From the NCBI GenBank assembly GCA_903813345.2, contig CAIIXF020000002.1:5246001-5310000 (forward strand): 64,000 bases of DNA, in the 5' to 3' direction. Origin of the DNA: Owenia fusiformis. Taxonomy: Eukaryota; Annelida; Polychaeta; Sabellida; Oweniidae. The number at the start of each line of letters is the position of its first letter. Within the stretch, counting starts at the first letter, position 1. The position numbers and the translations under genes were made by a program. This document shows positions 10,830 to 23,200 of this stretch, piece after piece. A model generated the notes under the pieces. The model ran no database searches and had not been told where the DNA came from. It worked only from the letters and a program-made list of their open reading frames with translations.

Positions 10830-13800
10830 CTTTCTTCACCTGGCCATCAATGATAGCAACATTAGCTACAGCTCCCCTATATTTATCATACCATGAATCA
10901 AATAGCAGGCCTTTAAAGGGCTTCTTGCGGTCACTCTCAGGCCTACAAATTAAAACCAAACCTCTCATAAAACAATTTTAATTCACCATAAATCATATTC
11001 CAATATTGCATTCTTTGCATCTTTCACTACTTACATTCTAGAACAGTGAACAAAGGCAGAAGATGACTGGTAAATTGACATAGCATTTCTGAAGATCTGA
11101 CATTGCTGATTTGACACAACTGATGTTTTTACATTACTTATTAACCTGTTGACTTCCCAGAGTGAATAGATTTTTCGTCACCTCAGAAATGACCTTGAAA
11201 CCCAGAGTGACAAGATAATCTGTGACAAATTTTTTTTCGCTAAATGCTCTTATTTGAAAAAGTGATGAATTGACATAGCAATTCTGAAAATTTAACATCA
11301 ATGATTTGATATTACTTCTGACTTTACATTACTAAAACCATGTAATGTAGACTGTACATACGGAGGTATCTGTTCTACTATTCTCTGAAGAAGTTCATCA
11401 GTTCCTGTTCCAAGTTTGGCGGAGATCTGAAGGAAAGAACATAAGAAACATTAAAAGTATGTCATTGATTAAAAAGTTCAAGTTATACAATTTTGATTCC
11501 AGTACCAATTATATTGATGCAGACTGCAGTAAATAATCATAACGTTGCATGATTGATGCATCGAGGATCTCATAATATACAATAATCATGATGACTCCAG
11601 GGTTCATAGTCACAACTTGCTATAGTCCATTTTAAGTTTTTTTTGTTTTTTTGTTAAATTAGTCCATTTTAAGTTGCTATAGCTTTTAAGTATCAATAGA
11701 CTGTTTTGGAAGTGAATTCACACAATTTTCTTCAATTTTTTTGCAGAAATAAAAACATCAAATCACAAATTGTCTCATCGACTCCAGACTCTGTTCTGTT
11801 TTTCAAAATTAAGTTGACTAGTTTTCTTCGCGACTTGCACCACTTCCTTACTAAGTCTTATTAAACGAAAAGATAAGTGCGCTACAAATGCTTATGCAAA
11901 ATATGCTTTGTAATCATCTGACTGTTTGTAACCCATTATGACAAATTACTTTGGTACCTTTAATATATCCTCCTTCTTACAGTCAAATAAACTTTGTATT
12001 TGCAGCTTCACTTGTTCTGGTTTCGCATTCTTCAAGTCAATTTTGTTAATGACTGGAATGATGACCAACTCCTTTTCAAACGCCAAGTAAAAATTAGCTA
12101 CAGTTTGAGCCTGAATTCCCTAAAATGGAATATCATATAACATTTAGGTGTTTCATTACTTCAAGCCTGTGGACTCCCTCTTATATTCCTCACCAACACA
12201 TAATAAGAGGGGGACTATTAAAAGGGCTTGAAGCAGACTTATGGTAAACATAAAACAGATTTTAAGGCTACAGTTGACTTAAACAGATGTCTTTGAAAGA
12301 CATTGAAAAACAGAGTTCATTTTGACCAAATCAAATCATAGGTATTTTTGATCAAAATTTGCATAGCTAACAAGAATAGCCAGAACAGACTGGTATAATA
12401 CATGTACAAGGGCCAAATTGTTCTTTTAATCAAAACTAGAATGCCGGTATACAAGTTATTATCCACTAACCTGATTTGCATCTACCAGTAGGATTACACC
12501 CTGACAAGCAGTCAGTGACCTGGCTACTTCATAGTTAAAATCAACATGACCCTGAAATTAGTAAAGTCAGTATAATTTGTCTTCAAATGAACAAAATTAT
12601 TTAGATACATTATAAAATAAATTGCAATGTCAACAATATAAACAGATTTAAGAAGCATAAATAGAATTCTGTTATTGCACAACTTTTTCTCATTGATTAT
12701 CACAATATAGTATTTCATAAGACTTTATAGTGGAAAAATTTAATATAACATTTTATACACAAAAGAAAGAGACTGTTTATATATAAAAGGTTATATTTGA
12801 AAAGCTCAATGTTTTAACTAATTAACACACCTAACCAATTATAGTCACACATTTACAGGGTGTCCAATAAATAAGGTAAAATATATTGTAACTTTCTAAA
12901 TATTGCACCAATCTTGATGAAATTTTCAGAGTTTGTAGCCCTAACTTTTTTACCTTTATTCTGCGAATTTAAAGCATCTTCTATTTGATTGGCTAAAGTT
13001 GTGATTGCTATAGCAACCGAAACAACAAAAAAGGGGGGGCAGTTAGTATAGGTAGGGTCAACTTACTGGTGTGTCTATGAGATTCAACATGTATTTCTCC
13101 CCATTGTAATCATAGAACAATGTAGCAGTCTGTGCCTTCACTGTGATTCCTCTTTCACGCTCAACTTGCAGCTTGTCTAAGACTTGTTCATTCTTTTTCT
13201 GTGCCGATATCGTCTCTGAAGAAACGGAGGTGGATGGAGAGGATTACATTATGTCAAATCCAGAAATTACCAGTCACTTTCTTTATCAGGAGAGCTGTCA
13301 ACACATCTGATAAGAAGTGTTCTCAGCAGCTCTAGTGAAACTTGATGCTATGTTTTGGTCTAATACAAGATGCAGCCTACTTGTAAATAAAATACAGTTA
13401 TCCTTGTACGCAATATATGGTTCAACAAAAAACAACTACTAAAAGCAACAACTAAATATGAGAAACTTATGTGGTATATGCCATGTTTATGTGTCTGATC
13501 ATATAATCTTGAAATTATCCATCAATTGGCGCAATTAAGGAAACCAGAAAACACATTTGATGAAAGGGCGGTGTTTATAGTCTGTATGAAATGCCCCTGC
13601 ATTAAGTCTCACATATATGAGTTTTAAACATTAAGTTAGTAGATTAAAGTGTTGATACGAAATCTCAGTAATAGTACCAGTTAGGAGATAAGGTGATGTC
13701 CGATTAAACATTACGATTGCTGGATATGAAAGATGAGATTGACATTGCATTTACGAAAATGAAACAAGGCATCAACATACAAAATGTCACCACCTGTCAT

Positions 13801-15697
13801 TTGTTTCAGATGACAAAAAACAATCACCAGATGCCAAATATACCAACTGATGAACACCAATCGCCACCACAAAAAAAGTTGGCGACTATAGCACTATGTC
13901 ACCACTTGCCAGGAACCATCTAAACAAAGCAATATGCTGTGAATACAAATGTACAAGGGAGTGTAAAGAGGAGCAGGTTTCAGTGCACATGACCCAAATT
14001 AACTTCTTAATCATTACATAGCAGCAATAATAGCATTTGTATACCTTGATTTATACATTATTTTGAAAGCATACCTTAATTTAGAAATTCATTGTTTCCA
14101 TGTTTACAACAATGGATTTAGTTATTTCTAAGAAAAGAGAAATACTGATACATCATCTTTTACTTGAAAATTTTGGAAATGTACAACTGTGATCAACAGG
14201 ATAAATACTAATCACTAAAAAGAAATATTTAACTTGAATAAATACTGATACACCATAGCGTAATTGTTTTGAGCAAATGTTCATGAATGACAAAATATAG
14301 TATTTTTCAAAAAAAAAAAATTAATCTGGAGATATAATGATACATCACAGTATATTTTTGAGAAAGTATTCACCTGTGATTTCATCATGATTCTAAGAAA
14401 AAGTAATAATTAAATTTTGAGAAATACTGAAACATCACAGTATATTTTTGAGATAATCTTCAAAATCATGAGAAATACTGATACATCTTTTGAAGAATAT
14501 AAAATTTTTGAAAAATACGGAGACATCAAAGTTTATTTTTGAGAGAATGGATCACCTGTGATCTCCAGCAGTCTGTCAGCTAATGTACTTTTCCCATGGT
14601 CTACATGAGCAATGATGCTGAAGTTGCGGATCCTCTCTACAGGGATATCCCTCAGGTCAGTAAACTGGAATAGAATGTGCTACTTGTTTGAATAAATAGG
14701 GAAAAGGTTGGTTTGTTTAATTAGAATGTTAATTTTTGAGAAATTCAAGTGGAAGACAAATCAACATTTTCAAATTTTTTTATATGGGGAGGATTGGGGC
14801 TAAAACAAAAATGATCATGGAATAACATTTTTCCACAGTCTACATTAGATAATCTCTATAGTCATGTGATGTGCATGTGATTTTGTTAATAATAACATCA
14901 CTTTCATACAGTACTTAACTATTACATTATCAATTTTTTTAAATCAACAAAACTTGGCGACTATAGCACTATGTCACCACTTGCCAGGTTGCATTCATAT
15001 ATTTCACAGCAAAAATTAAAAAAAATTACCTTTGGTTTATCTGAGAAGCATGCCACTAAAAATGGATGACTCTTGTTAATGGACCTGAAAATAAAAAAAA
15101 ATTGAATCAAAATTGGAGAGGTTCAGGGGTTGCTTTGTCTGGATCGTGCTTGGCTACTCCAATGTTTTTTTACAGGTACATGTATACTGTTACAGGTACA
15201 CTGTTACATTAATCAGGATGAAACGCAAAGTCCATCTCAATTTTTTCCATCAAAAAATAATGGAAATCTTGGATTGCTTCTAGTTTGGCTTATAAAGTGT
15301 GTGGCCTCTTATATTTGGATGTTTCTCTGCCATGTTATTTTCAATAAGATTAACATGGCTGAAATTCTTCAAATTACAAGACGGCACAGGCTTATTGCAC
15401 AAAAAACTAAAAGATCTGAAATATACAAATGTCATTCATGTACATTATGAATATACTTTTCCATATATTATTGCACAATGGTCTCCCAATTTCTTATTTT
15501 TGCCATTCTACTGACGAAATGAAGCAGTGAAATGGACTCTAAGCTGAATGACTTGAATTTAGTGAGAGACAAGAAAAAATCATCTCAATAACTTACCTCA
15601 TTCTTGTAAATATGGAGCTCTTTATCGATTTCTTAATATATGGAGGAGTATTCCTGTATATAGTGCCACATAGGCAACTATAGCGGAGAATTATCAT
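10830..15697 (-). CDS. GUF1: Mitochondrial translation factor GUF1 (LepA/EF4), N-terminal eight exons only
   Basis: Coding exons in transcription order: 15597-15697 (ATG at 15695-15697), 15030-15084, 14556-14664, 13067-13215, 12471-12551, 11958-12119, 11362-11426, 10830-10942. Phases agree at all junctions, giving 278 residues. EF4 back-translocates or otherwise rescues stalled ribosomes; GUF1 acts in mitochondria. Visible G-domain motifs: AHVDHGKS (P-loop), VERERGIT (switch I), DTPGHVDF (split exactly by an intron), NKID, and [13 protein letters not shown]. The last exon reads [20 protein letters not shown] and ends DGQVKKG, the start of domain II. The family is about 600-650 residues, so over half is missing although a good donor (GTAAGT) follows. 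The first 34 residues are basic with no acidic residue, as expected for a mitochondrial presequence. Confidence 0.9.
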
Positions 15698-17209
15698 GTT
15701 CTTTAGTGGCTTTTAGTCAAAATTTGAAATTATTTTCTTTTGCTGATGGGCGCAGCCATCTTGGAAGGAGCATGTAGTGATTCATTTTCAATTGCCATAT
15801 TCTAAACATTTCAGCTGTTTTTAATACTTAATGACATGATACAATACCTTAATATACACATCTATTGGAAATATACTAAAATAATACAAAACATCACATT
15901 TGTGTGAAAGTAACAACAAATTATTTGAAAAGAGACACTAGAGCTCTAGCTAGACAAAACTCGCAGTGCATAAGCGGAAGTAAATTATTTTAAAAATAAA
16001 CTTTTTGAGTTCTTGACATTTTAGATGATTTAGCCTCTTGTTCACGTAAGCATGCAATTATTTTAAGCATTTTTCTTCTAATAACACACATGTTTATACA
16101 TTCGTTCAGTATTAGAATATGTGAGTGTTTCTTCGCCTCTTCTCACAGTTCTAATTTTGGGGAATTATTTTTTTGGAACTGTTTTTTAGATCTAGGCCTT
16201 ATAATCATTGGGATTTACCTTCTTCCAAGGCAATATTTTTGTTTTGTCCTACCAGCATTCACTGAGTAAAATCATAGATCAGTTTAGATCAAAATACAGT
16301 GTAATGTAATGTAATGTAAGAGAGGTAACAGAGAGGTAATTTTGTACAGAAGTCAGTGAACTATATTCTGAGAATACCTTAGATGCATGTATGCACAATT
16401 CACTAAGACAGGTTTTAGTGCATACTTTAAATGGATAATGTACAAGTAAACTGTACATTTATGTTTAAAATAAGCAAAATTGAGAAAGAAAATGGATTAT
16501 TGATGACCATGTAGGCCAAATTAAATAAAAGAGGGTTGAAGGAAATATTTGACAAGTCAGAGCTATTTTCAAAACAATGTTTTGTAGTGAGAACCCTGCT
16601 GAGGTAACTTATTGGATATTATTTTAAGTCGTCTTTATATTTTAGGGTAATGTGCATGTAGGATCAGAATCCTCATTCATGTCATTGGGGTGGACTGACT
16701 TTTTCACATCAGTCCTAGCACAAGATTTCATTTAGTATTTTCATTAACCAATATATTGTATGGAGATATTACAAATTGAAAGTTCCATTGAATCCATGGG
16801 AGTTAATCTAGTATGTATCCAACAGACTGACTAGAAGTCAGTCTGTTATGATGTACTACTTTCCTGTGGAAATTGCAGTGAAATTTTTTGCACAAAATTA
16901 TCAATTGGAGGAAACATTTTTTCAATAAAATAAACATTACAAAATTTCAATTAAATAGTAAGGTACAATTAAATGCAATAAAAAGTAACACAGCATATTG
17001 TCTAGTGGAAATAAAGCTAGTTGAAGTAACAAATGTGCAAATTAATTTTACCCAATCGGCCATTTTGAATAGCACTTCCTATGTAAACAAATATTTGGAA
17101 TTACCAAACTTTAACATAGGTGCCTTATAGTCTGAATGTAATTCAGACTAAATAGGATATAGTCTAGGAGTTAATCTAATGACAGCAATAATGTACCATT
17201 GTTTTTCAG
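15698..17209. promoter_or_regulatory. Divergent GUF1 / INPP4 upstream region
   Basis: About 1.5 kb between the GUF1 start (reading left) and the first visible INPP4 exon (reading right). The first non-coding exon of INPP4 should lie here or overlap it, because the exon at 17210 opens with a polypyrimidine acceptor. No convincing TATA box or CpG-rich patch is visible. The 300 nt before 17210 are AT-rich. A shared bidirectional promoter is inference from orientation only. Confidence 0.4.
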
Positions 17210-20200
17210 ACGAGATGTGGAAAAAGACTCTTTAAAAACAAAAAGCCGCATTCAAGAGTTTTTTAGCCAGCCTATCAAAATGCGTTTCAATGCCAAAGAA
17301 ATGGCAAATCTTGCCCAGCAGAAAGCAACAAAGTATGACAAAGAGGGTCTCTTACACATCAAAGAAAAACCAGAGGGTCTGTTTAAGTCAAGAAAATCTG
17401 AAGGTAAGCTTCTTATAATGGTCTGCTGTGTGGTATTATGCCAGTGTTTTTAAATATTTGTATTACTACTGAAAAATGTGTTTCACATACTTATTCTGTC
17501 CAGTTGGAATCATAATTCAATTAATTAATTAATTAATTAAATTAATTAATTACACACTTTTTGGTACTTTCACTACCTCTCTTAGTGAACACCTGTCTCT
17601 AATGGACACCATTCCTTTGCCCATACTCTACTTAATTCTGCATAAATCACCCTCTCTGGAGCAAACATCTACCAACACTGAATGTTTTCTTCTGGGCAAA
17701 AAAATTCAATACAAACATGTTTAAGCTGGTATCAAGTTTACAATTTGATCTTATGACCAAGTTTTATTAAATATAAATACGCCATTTGATTTTAGTGATG
17801 TTTAGGTATAGATCCAAATGTTTCTGTATTTATGTTTATTTTGTTAACTTGGAATTTGCACATAATTAGTACCTCTCTTCAGTTACATCATACATTTACT
17901 TTCATTACACAGATTTCGAAGATTTTTAGATACTTTTCTTTCATACAGTTGGCATCTTTGCTTTTTATTTTATTAATACCAATATATTACTTTATCAGTT
18001 GCTACCAGTTCTTTAATTACACATATTTTGTTCTATTTCCAGTTTACACGGAAAGATGTTTCCGGTTGCTAGGCAACTTGCTCTTCTATTTTAAAGGAAA
18101 AGATCCGGTAATGATAAAGTTTTGCATTATCATCCTTCAAATGTATTTATCAATAATGTTTTGATTTTTTGTTGATGTAAGATCAGTCATTATTCAAATG
18201 TTATTATGATGATTAAGCAATTCATCACCCTGCATTCTAGTAGGTAGCCATTGCATTGTGTCCTACCCTCATAATGACAATTTGTGTATGAGCTTGAGAG
18301 CTAAATGATAATATGCAGTCTACCATGGTATTGTTTGCACTATTTGTTTCTTAACCCTTTCCTGCCCAGAACTGATTTAAGCAAAATTCCTGTGTTGTCT
18401 TTGAACACATGTTTCAGTAATTTTTCCCCATAAAAGTAAATATATTCTAAAGGATTAAAGAATGTTGCATAATAAAAAAATAAAATCTAAGTAAAGTGTT
18501 CTGCTTTAAATTTACGGTATTCTAAATCAACTATAAGGTCAGGTTATGTAATTATGTCGATTGGTGTGATTGCGCAGGAAAGGGTTAATGAGGAACAATT
18601 CTTGATTTATATTTTCTTGCTTTGTTTCACTCAGTTTTGTTCAAGTTAGCACTATAGACCATAAGAAAATTGACAATTTGGAGAGCAAAATCCTTGTCCC
18701 AAATGAATTAATGAAATATAAAGACAAAAAAACAACATTTCTTCAACAATGTTTAATTTGTTTCAGAACTCAGAACCTCTAGGATGTATTGTATTAGAAA
18801 GATGTGCTGTACAGTTAGACCTTGAGGAGCAATTACCATACTCTTTTACAATTGGTATGTAGTATGAAATATACACAGTTAGACCTTGAGGAGCAATTAC
18901 CATACTCTTTTACAATTGGTATGTAGTATGAAATATACACAGTTAGACCTTGAGGAGCAATTACCGTACTCTTTTACAATTGGTATGTAGTAATGAAATA
19001 TACACAGTTAGACCTTGAGGAGCAATTACCATACTCTTTTACAATTGGTATGTAGTATGAAATTTACATACTACGGTGCAGCTGGTCATGAATTGTATTA
19101 TTGTAGTTACTAGTTAGAAATTATATAAATATTGGGCTAGAAAAATTGTGTTTCTATGGATGCTATAATCAATTTGTGAATTCATAAAGATGCTGATGAA
19201 TATTGCGTCGAAACAAAGAATTGTACCATACTAGTTGAACCACATCCTCCGTCCGATCACAGGGCTTCAAAATCCAAAATATCTTCTTTCTTTTTACCTG
19301 CTGCGATAAGCAGTTAGCATTTCCCTGATTAAGAACTCGCAATTTGATTCGCTGTCGCAACACTGCGACAGCAATCATGTATACGTCATCGGTGTATAAT
19401 TAGATCACGTGATTCAGTTTAATCGGGCGCTTCCAAATTGCTTATAGCAGGGGGGAAGAAGAAGAAGAAGGTACAGATTCTGGACACCTGCTAAGAAGGA
19501 TGGTTGGACCATAACACCAATAATGTATAATTGTCTTATTTTCAGTATTTGAGTCTGATGAGAAGCTGACAAATCTTGCCTCAAATTCAGAGGAAGAGCG
19601 CGATTCCTGGATCGAAGTACTCCATATCGCAAGTTACGAGTGTCTACAAATGCAGTTACAGAGCCTCCGTGAACAAATCCAGAGCAAGACAGGAAGAGAC
19701 CCCTTAGAGAATCCTCTACCTACGATGGATGAAGACTCAGAAATGCGAGGTGAAATACAATTATACAAAGTTATTGTTAATTTTTGCTTCATTAACTAAA
19801 TGTGTTGCAATTTATATAGGGAATACACGGGTTCCTTAAGGCTAGTATAATTACTACACTCTAAGTGGGGCAACTCAGTTTTAATGCTTCATGAGTCGTC
19901 GTAAAAATTGCTAAATCAAATTATTGAAAAGGGTAGTTTGCGAATTGATTCTTTGAAACCTTAGTGATTTAAAATGCCTAAGAGAAGTTTTTGATAATGC
20001 ACTTACATACCCCCTACGGTTATCTAGTGTGTAAATGTAACACTACAGATAATTAACTACATGAATAAATGAATAAAAAATATTAAAAAAATATAGTCAA
20101 ATGTATTCAAGCTCCAGTTTGACAAAATAATGCTTATTTTAAATTAACCATTTTTCTCATACTTTTTATATTTCCCAGGTGTCAGTGACGAGGAACCCAT

Positions 20201-20217
20201 GCTGGAGATATGCTTGG
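17210..20217 (+). CDS. INPP4: INPP4 exons 1-5: N-terminal PH-like region
   Basis: These exons encode [75 protein letters not shown] and [15 protein letters not shown], then a helical stretch ending [13 protein letters not shown] basic strand, [16 protein letters not shown], and a late helix with a conserved Trp are the usual PH-domain landmarks. Exon 1 is open upstream of ATG 17280 for 23 codons to its acceptor; I prefer ATG 17280 because the homologous block starts MRFNA, but an upstream start spliced in phase is possible. Exon 5 is only 39 nt. Confidence 0.75.
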
Positions 20218-23200
20218 GTAAGTTTGTTGATAATAGATATAAGGCAATGATTTTTCACCAACAATGCATTTACTCCCCCTTGTATTTGTAAAATCTATTA
20301 TTAAGTCCATTTTGTTTTTCTAGATTGCGAAGATCTTCTTTGTTTCAGATTTTAGCCTGTTTTGATTTATTTTACAGCATGTGAAAATCTCCCCTGTATC
20401 GCAGCGAATGTTCCTCCGAACCCTTTCATAGCAGTCAGTGTGATTACACCTCCCCAACAGCAGTGGGCTAGACATGGACACTCTGAAATCATAGAAGTAA
20501 GATGTTCATGTTTATTGTTAATGGGGGTTAGGTTCGAGGGAGAGTTTTATTAAGTTAAGCAGTATTTGGATATATATTTTCTGCAACAACAGTTAAATCT
20601 GTCAATCTTAATTATCTTAAGATGACAATCCTTTTGATACCCCCTGTACTTATCAATTCAACTTGCGATATTTTTCTTTTCAGAAAACCTGTAATCCTGC
20701 CTTCTTGACGACAATTGCATTTGGAACGGGAAATATGATAGCACCATCGACTCGAGTGAAACTCACTGTGTACGATATAAAGGAACGAATCACAAGTACA
20801 GTACGTATATAAGTAAATCATTATCTTTTGTTATAGTATAGTCAGGTTAAGTTAGCCATGTTTCATGTTTCAAAATAAGCATAGAATAAAATTAGCTGTA
20901 AGCAAGTGCTGAAAAAAGAAGTTGTATCGTGTATTGAATTTGGCAATAGCTTATATTTCTTTTCATTTGACAACATCATTTCATATATATTTACAAAACA
21001 ACAAAAATAAATAAATAGAAAAAATTATTATATATTTTCAATGTGCAATTTGTTCTGAGATAATGGTTATTTTGAAGACCTTTTTATTTTCTTCATTCCA
21101 GAGTAACATACATGTACTTTTTAATCTGGCAAAAATGATATTGTCAAGTCTCTGATTTTGAAGTATGAAACATAAAGGCTATAATTGTGGCTAATAATTG
21201 CATGCAACATATTATTCTAGTCTTTTTTTGTCAACTTAACTTTTTTTGTGGACAGTGCTCAGTGGTTTGGGTTTGTCTTCAGCATCTGTTACAAATGGAA
21301 GGTGGTGACATTTTGCATTTTAACGCCTTGTTTGATAAATATAATAGTACAAGCAAATTGTTGTGCATATTTTCATGATAGTTAATATACAATGGAGATT
21401 GCCTTTTTGTATTAAAGAGGCAATATGCTAAAATCCAAACATGTATTTATGAGGAAAATGTCTCAAATTGCACTCCTACAGTAAGATAACTAATGAAATT
21501 ATTGGTTTTTATGTTTCAGATTTATGTTTTATATCTATTAAAAACAGAACAAAATAACTCCATAAGGTTCTCACTCATTAGACACTAACTTTGATAGAGT
21601 AAAATTATGGAAATATTAAATTGATGTAGTACCTCTTTATTGAACATTTACATATTATCTAGTTATCGTACCTAATAAAGGTACGATATTGTCGTCAGCT
21701 TGACGGGCGGGCGGGCGGCGGGCGGGCGGCGTCTCACTTTTCAACTTGTCTACAGGTTTCCAGCCAAACCATTTGACAGATTCATCTGAAATTTTCAGGA
21801 ATGTTTCTACCTATCAAAGTTAAGAACTGATTAGTTTTTGGTCATTCTGGGTAAATTTTAAGGTGGCCATTTTGGATTTTCTGTCCTAAAATCTTCACTT
21901 TCAAGACTTGTCTACAGGTTTCCAGCCAAACCATTTGACGGATTCATCTGAAATTTTCAGGAATGTTTCTACGTATCAAAGTTAAGAACTGATGAGTTTT
22001 TGGGCATTCTGGGTAAATTTTAAGGTGGCCATTTTGGATTTTCCGTCCTAAAATCTTCACTTTCAAGACTTGTCGACAGGTTTCCAGCCAAACCATTTGA
22101 TGGATTCATCTGAAATTCTCAGAGATGTTTTTACGTATCAAAGTAAAGAACTGATCAGTTTTTGGGCATTCTGGGTATTCTGGGTATTTTTGTATTAAAG
22201 AGGCAATATGCTAAAATCCAAACATGTATTTATGAGGAAAATGTCTCAAATTGCACTCCTACAGTAAGATAACTAATGAAATTATTGGTTTTTATGTTTC
22301 AGATTTATGTTTTATATCTATTAAAAACAGAACAAAATAACTCCATAAGGTTCTCACTCATTAGACACTAACTTTGATAGAGTAAAATTATGGAAATATT
22401 AAATTGATGTAGTACCTCTTTATTGAACATTTACATATTATCTAGTTATCGTACCTAATAAAGGTACGATATTGTCGTCAGCTTGACGGGCGGGCGGGCG
22501 GCGGGCGGGCGGCGTCTCACTTTTCAACTTGTCTACAGGTTTCCAGCCAAACCATTTGACAGATTCATCTGAAATTTTCAGGAATGTTTCTACCTATCAA
22601 AGTTAAGAACTGATTAGTTTTTGGTCATTCTGGGTAAATTTTAAGGTGGCCATTTTGGATTTTCCGTCCTAAAATCTTCACTTTCAAGACTTGTCTACAG
22701 GTTTCCAGCCAAACCATTTGACGGATTCATCTGAAATTTTCAGGGATGTTTCCATGTATCAAAGTTAAGAACTGATTAGTTTTTTGGCATTCTGGGTAAA
22801 ATTTAAGGTGGCCATTTTGGATTTTCCGTCCTAAAATCTTCACTTTCAAGACTTGTCTACAGGTTTCCAGCCAAACCATTTGACGGATTCATTTGAAATT
22901 TACAGGGATGTTTCTACATATCAAAGTTAACAACTGATTAGTTTTTGGGCATTCTGGGTTAATTTAAAGGTGGCCATTACGGATTTTCCGTCCTAAAATC
23001 TTCACTTTCAAGACTTGTCGACAGGTTTCCAGCCAAACCATTTGATGGATTCATCTGAAATTCTCAGAGATGTTTTTACGTATCAAAGTAAAGAACTGAT
23101 CAGTTTTTGGGCATTCTGGGTAAATTTTAAGGTGGCCATTATGGATTTTCCGTCCTAAATTCTTCACTGTCACAATGCTGTGTTTTAGGTACGATACTGT

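Noticed and set aside
12850-12885. Mariner-like tip (ACAGGGTGTCCAATAAAT) in a GUF1 intron; similar single tips near 46105, 62922
   Set aside because: Only one end is visible at each place, so an element cannot be delimited.
15130-15450. 106-codon open frame beside GUF1 exon 2
   Set aside because: It lies in a GUF1 intron on the opposite strand, shows no recognisable motif, and has composition like surrounding AT-rich DNA.
16578-16604. Candidate first INPP4 coding exon (ATG ... GAG followed by GTAACT)
   Set aside because: It ends in phase 0, whereas the exon at 17210 needs one base to complete a codon; joining would shift frame.
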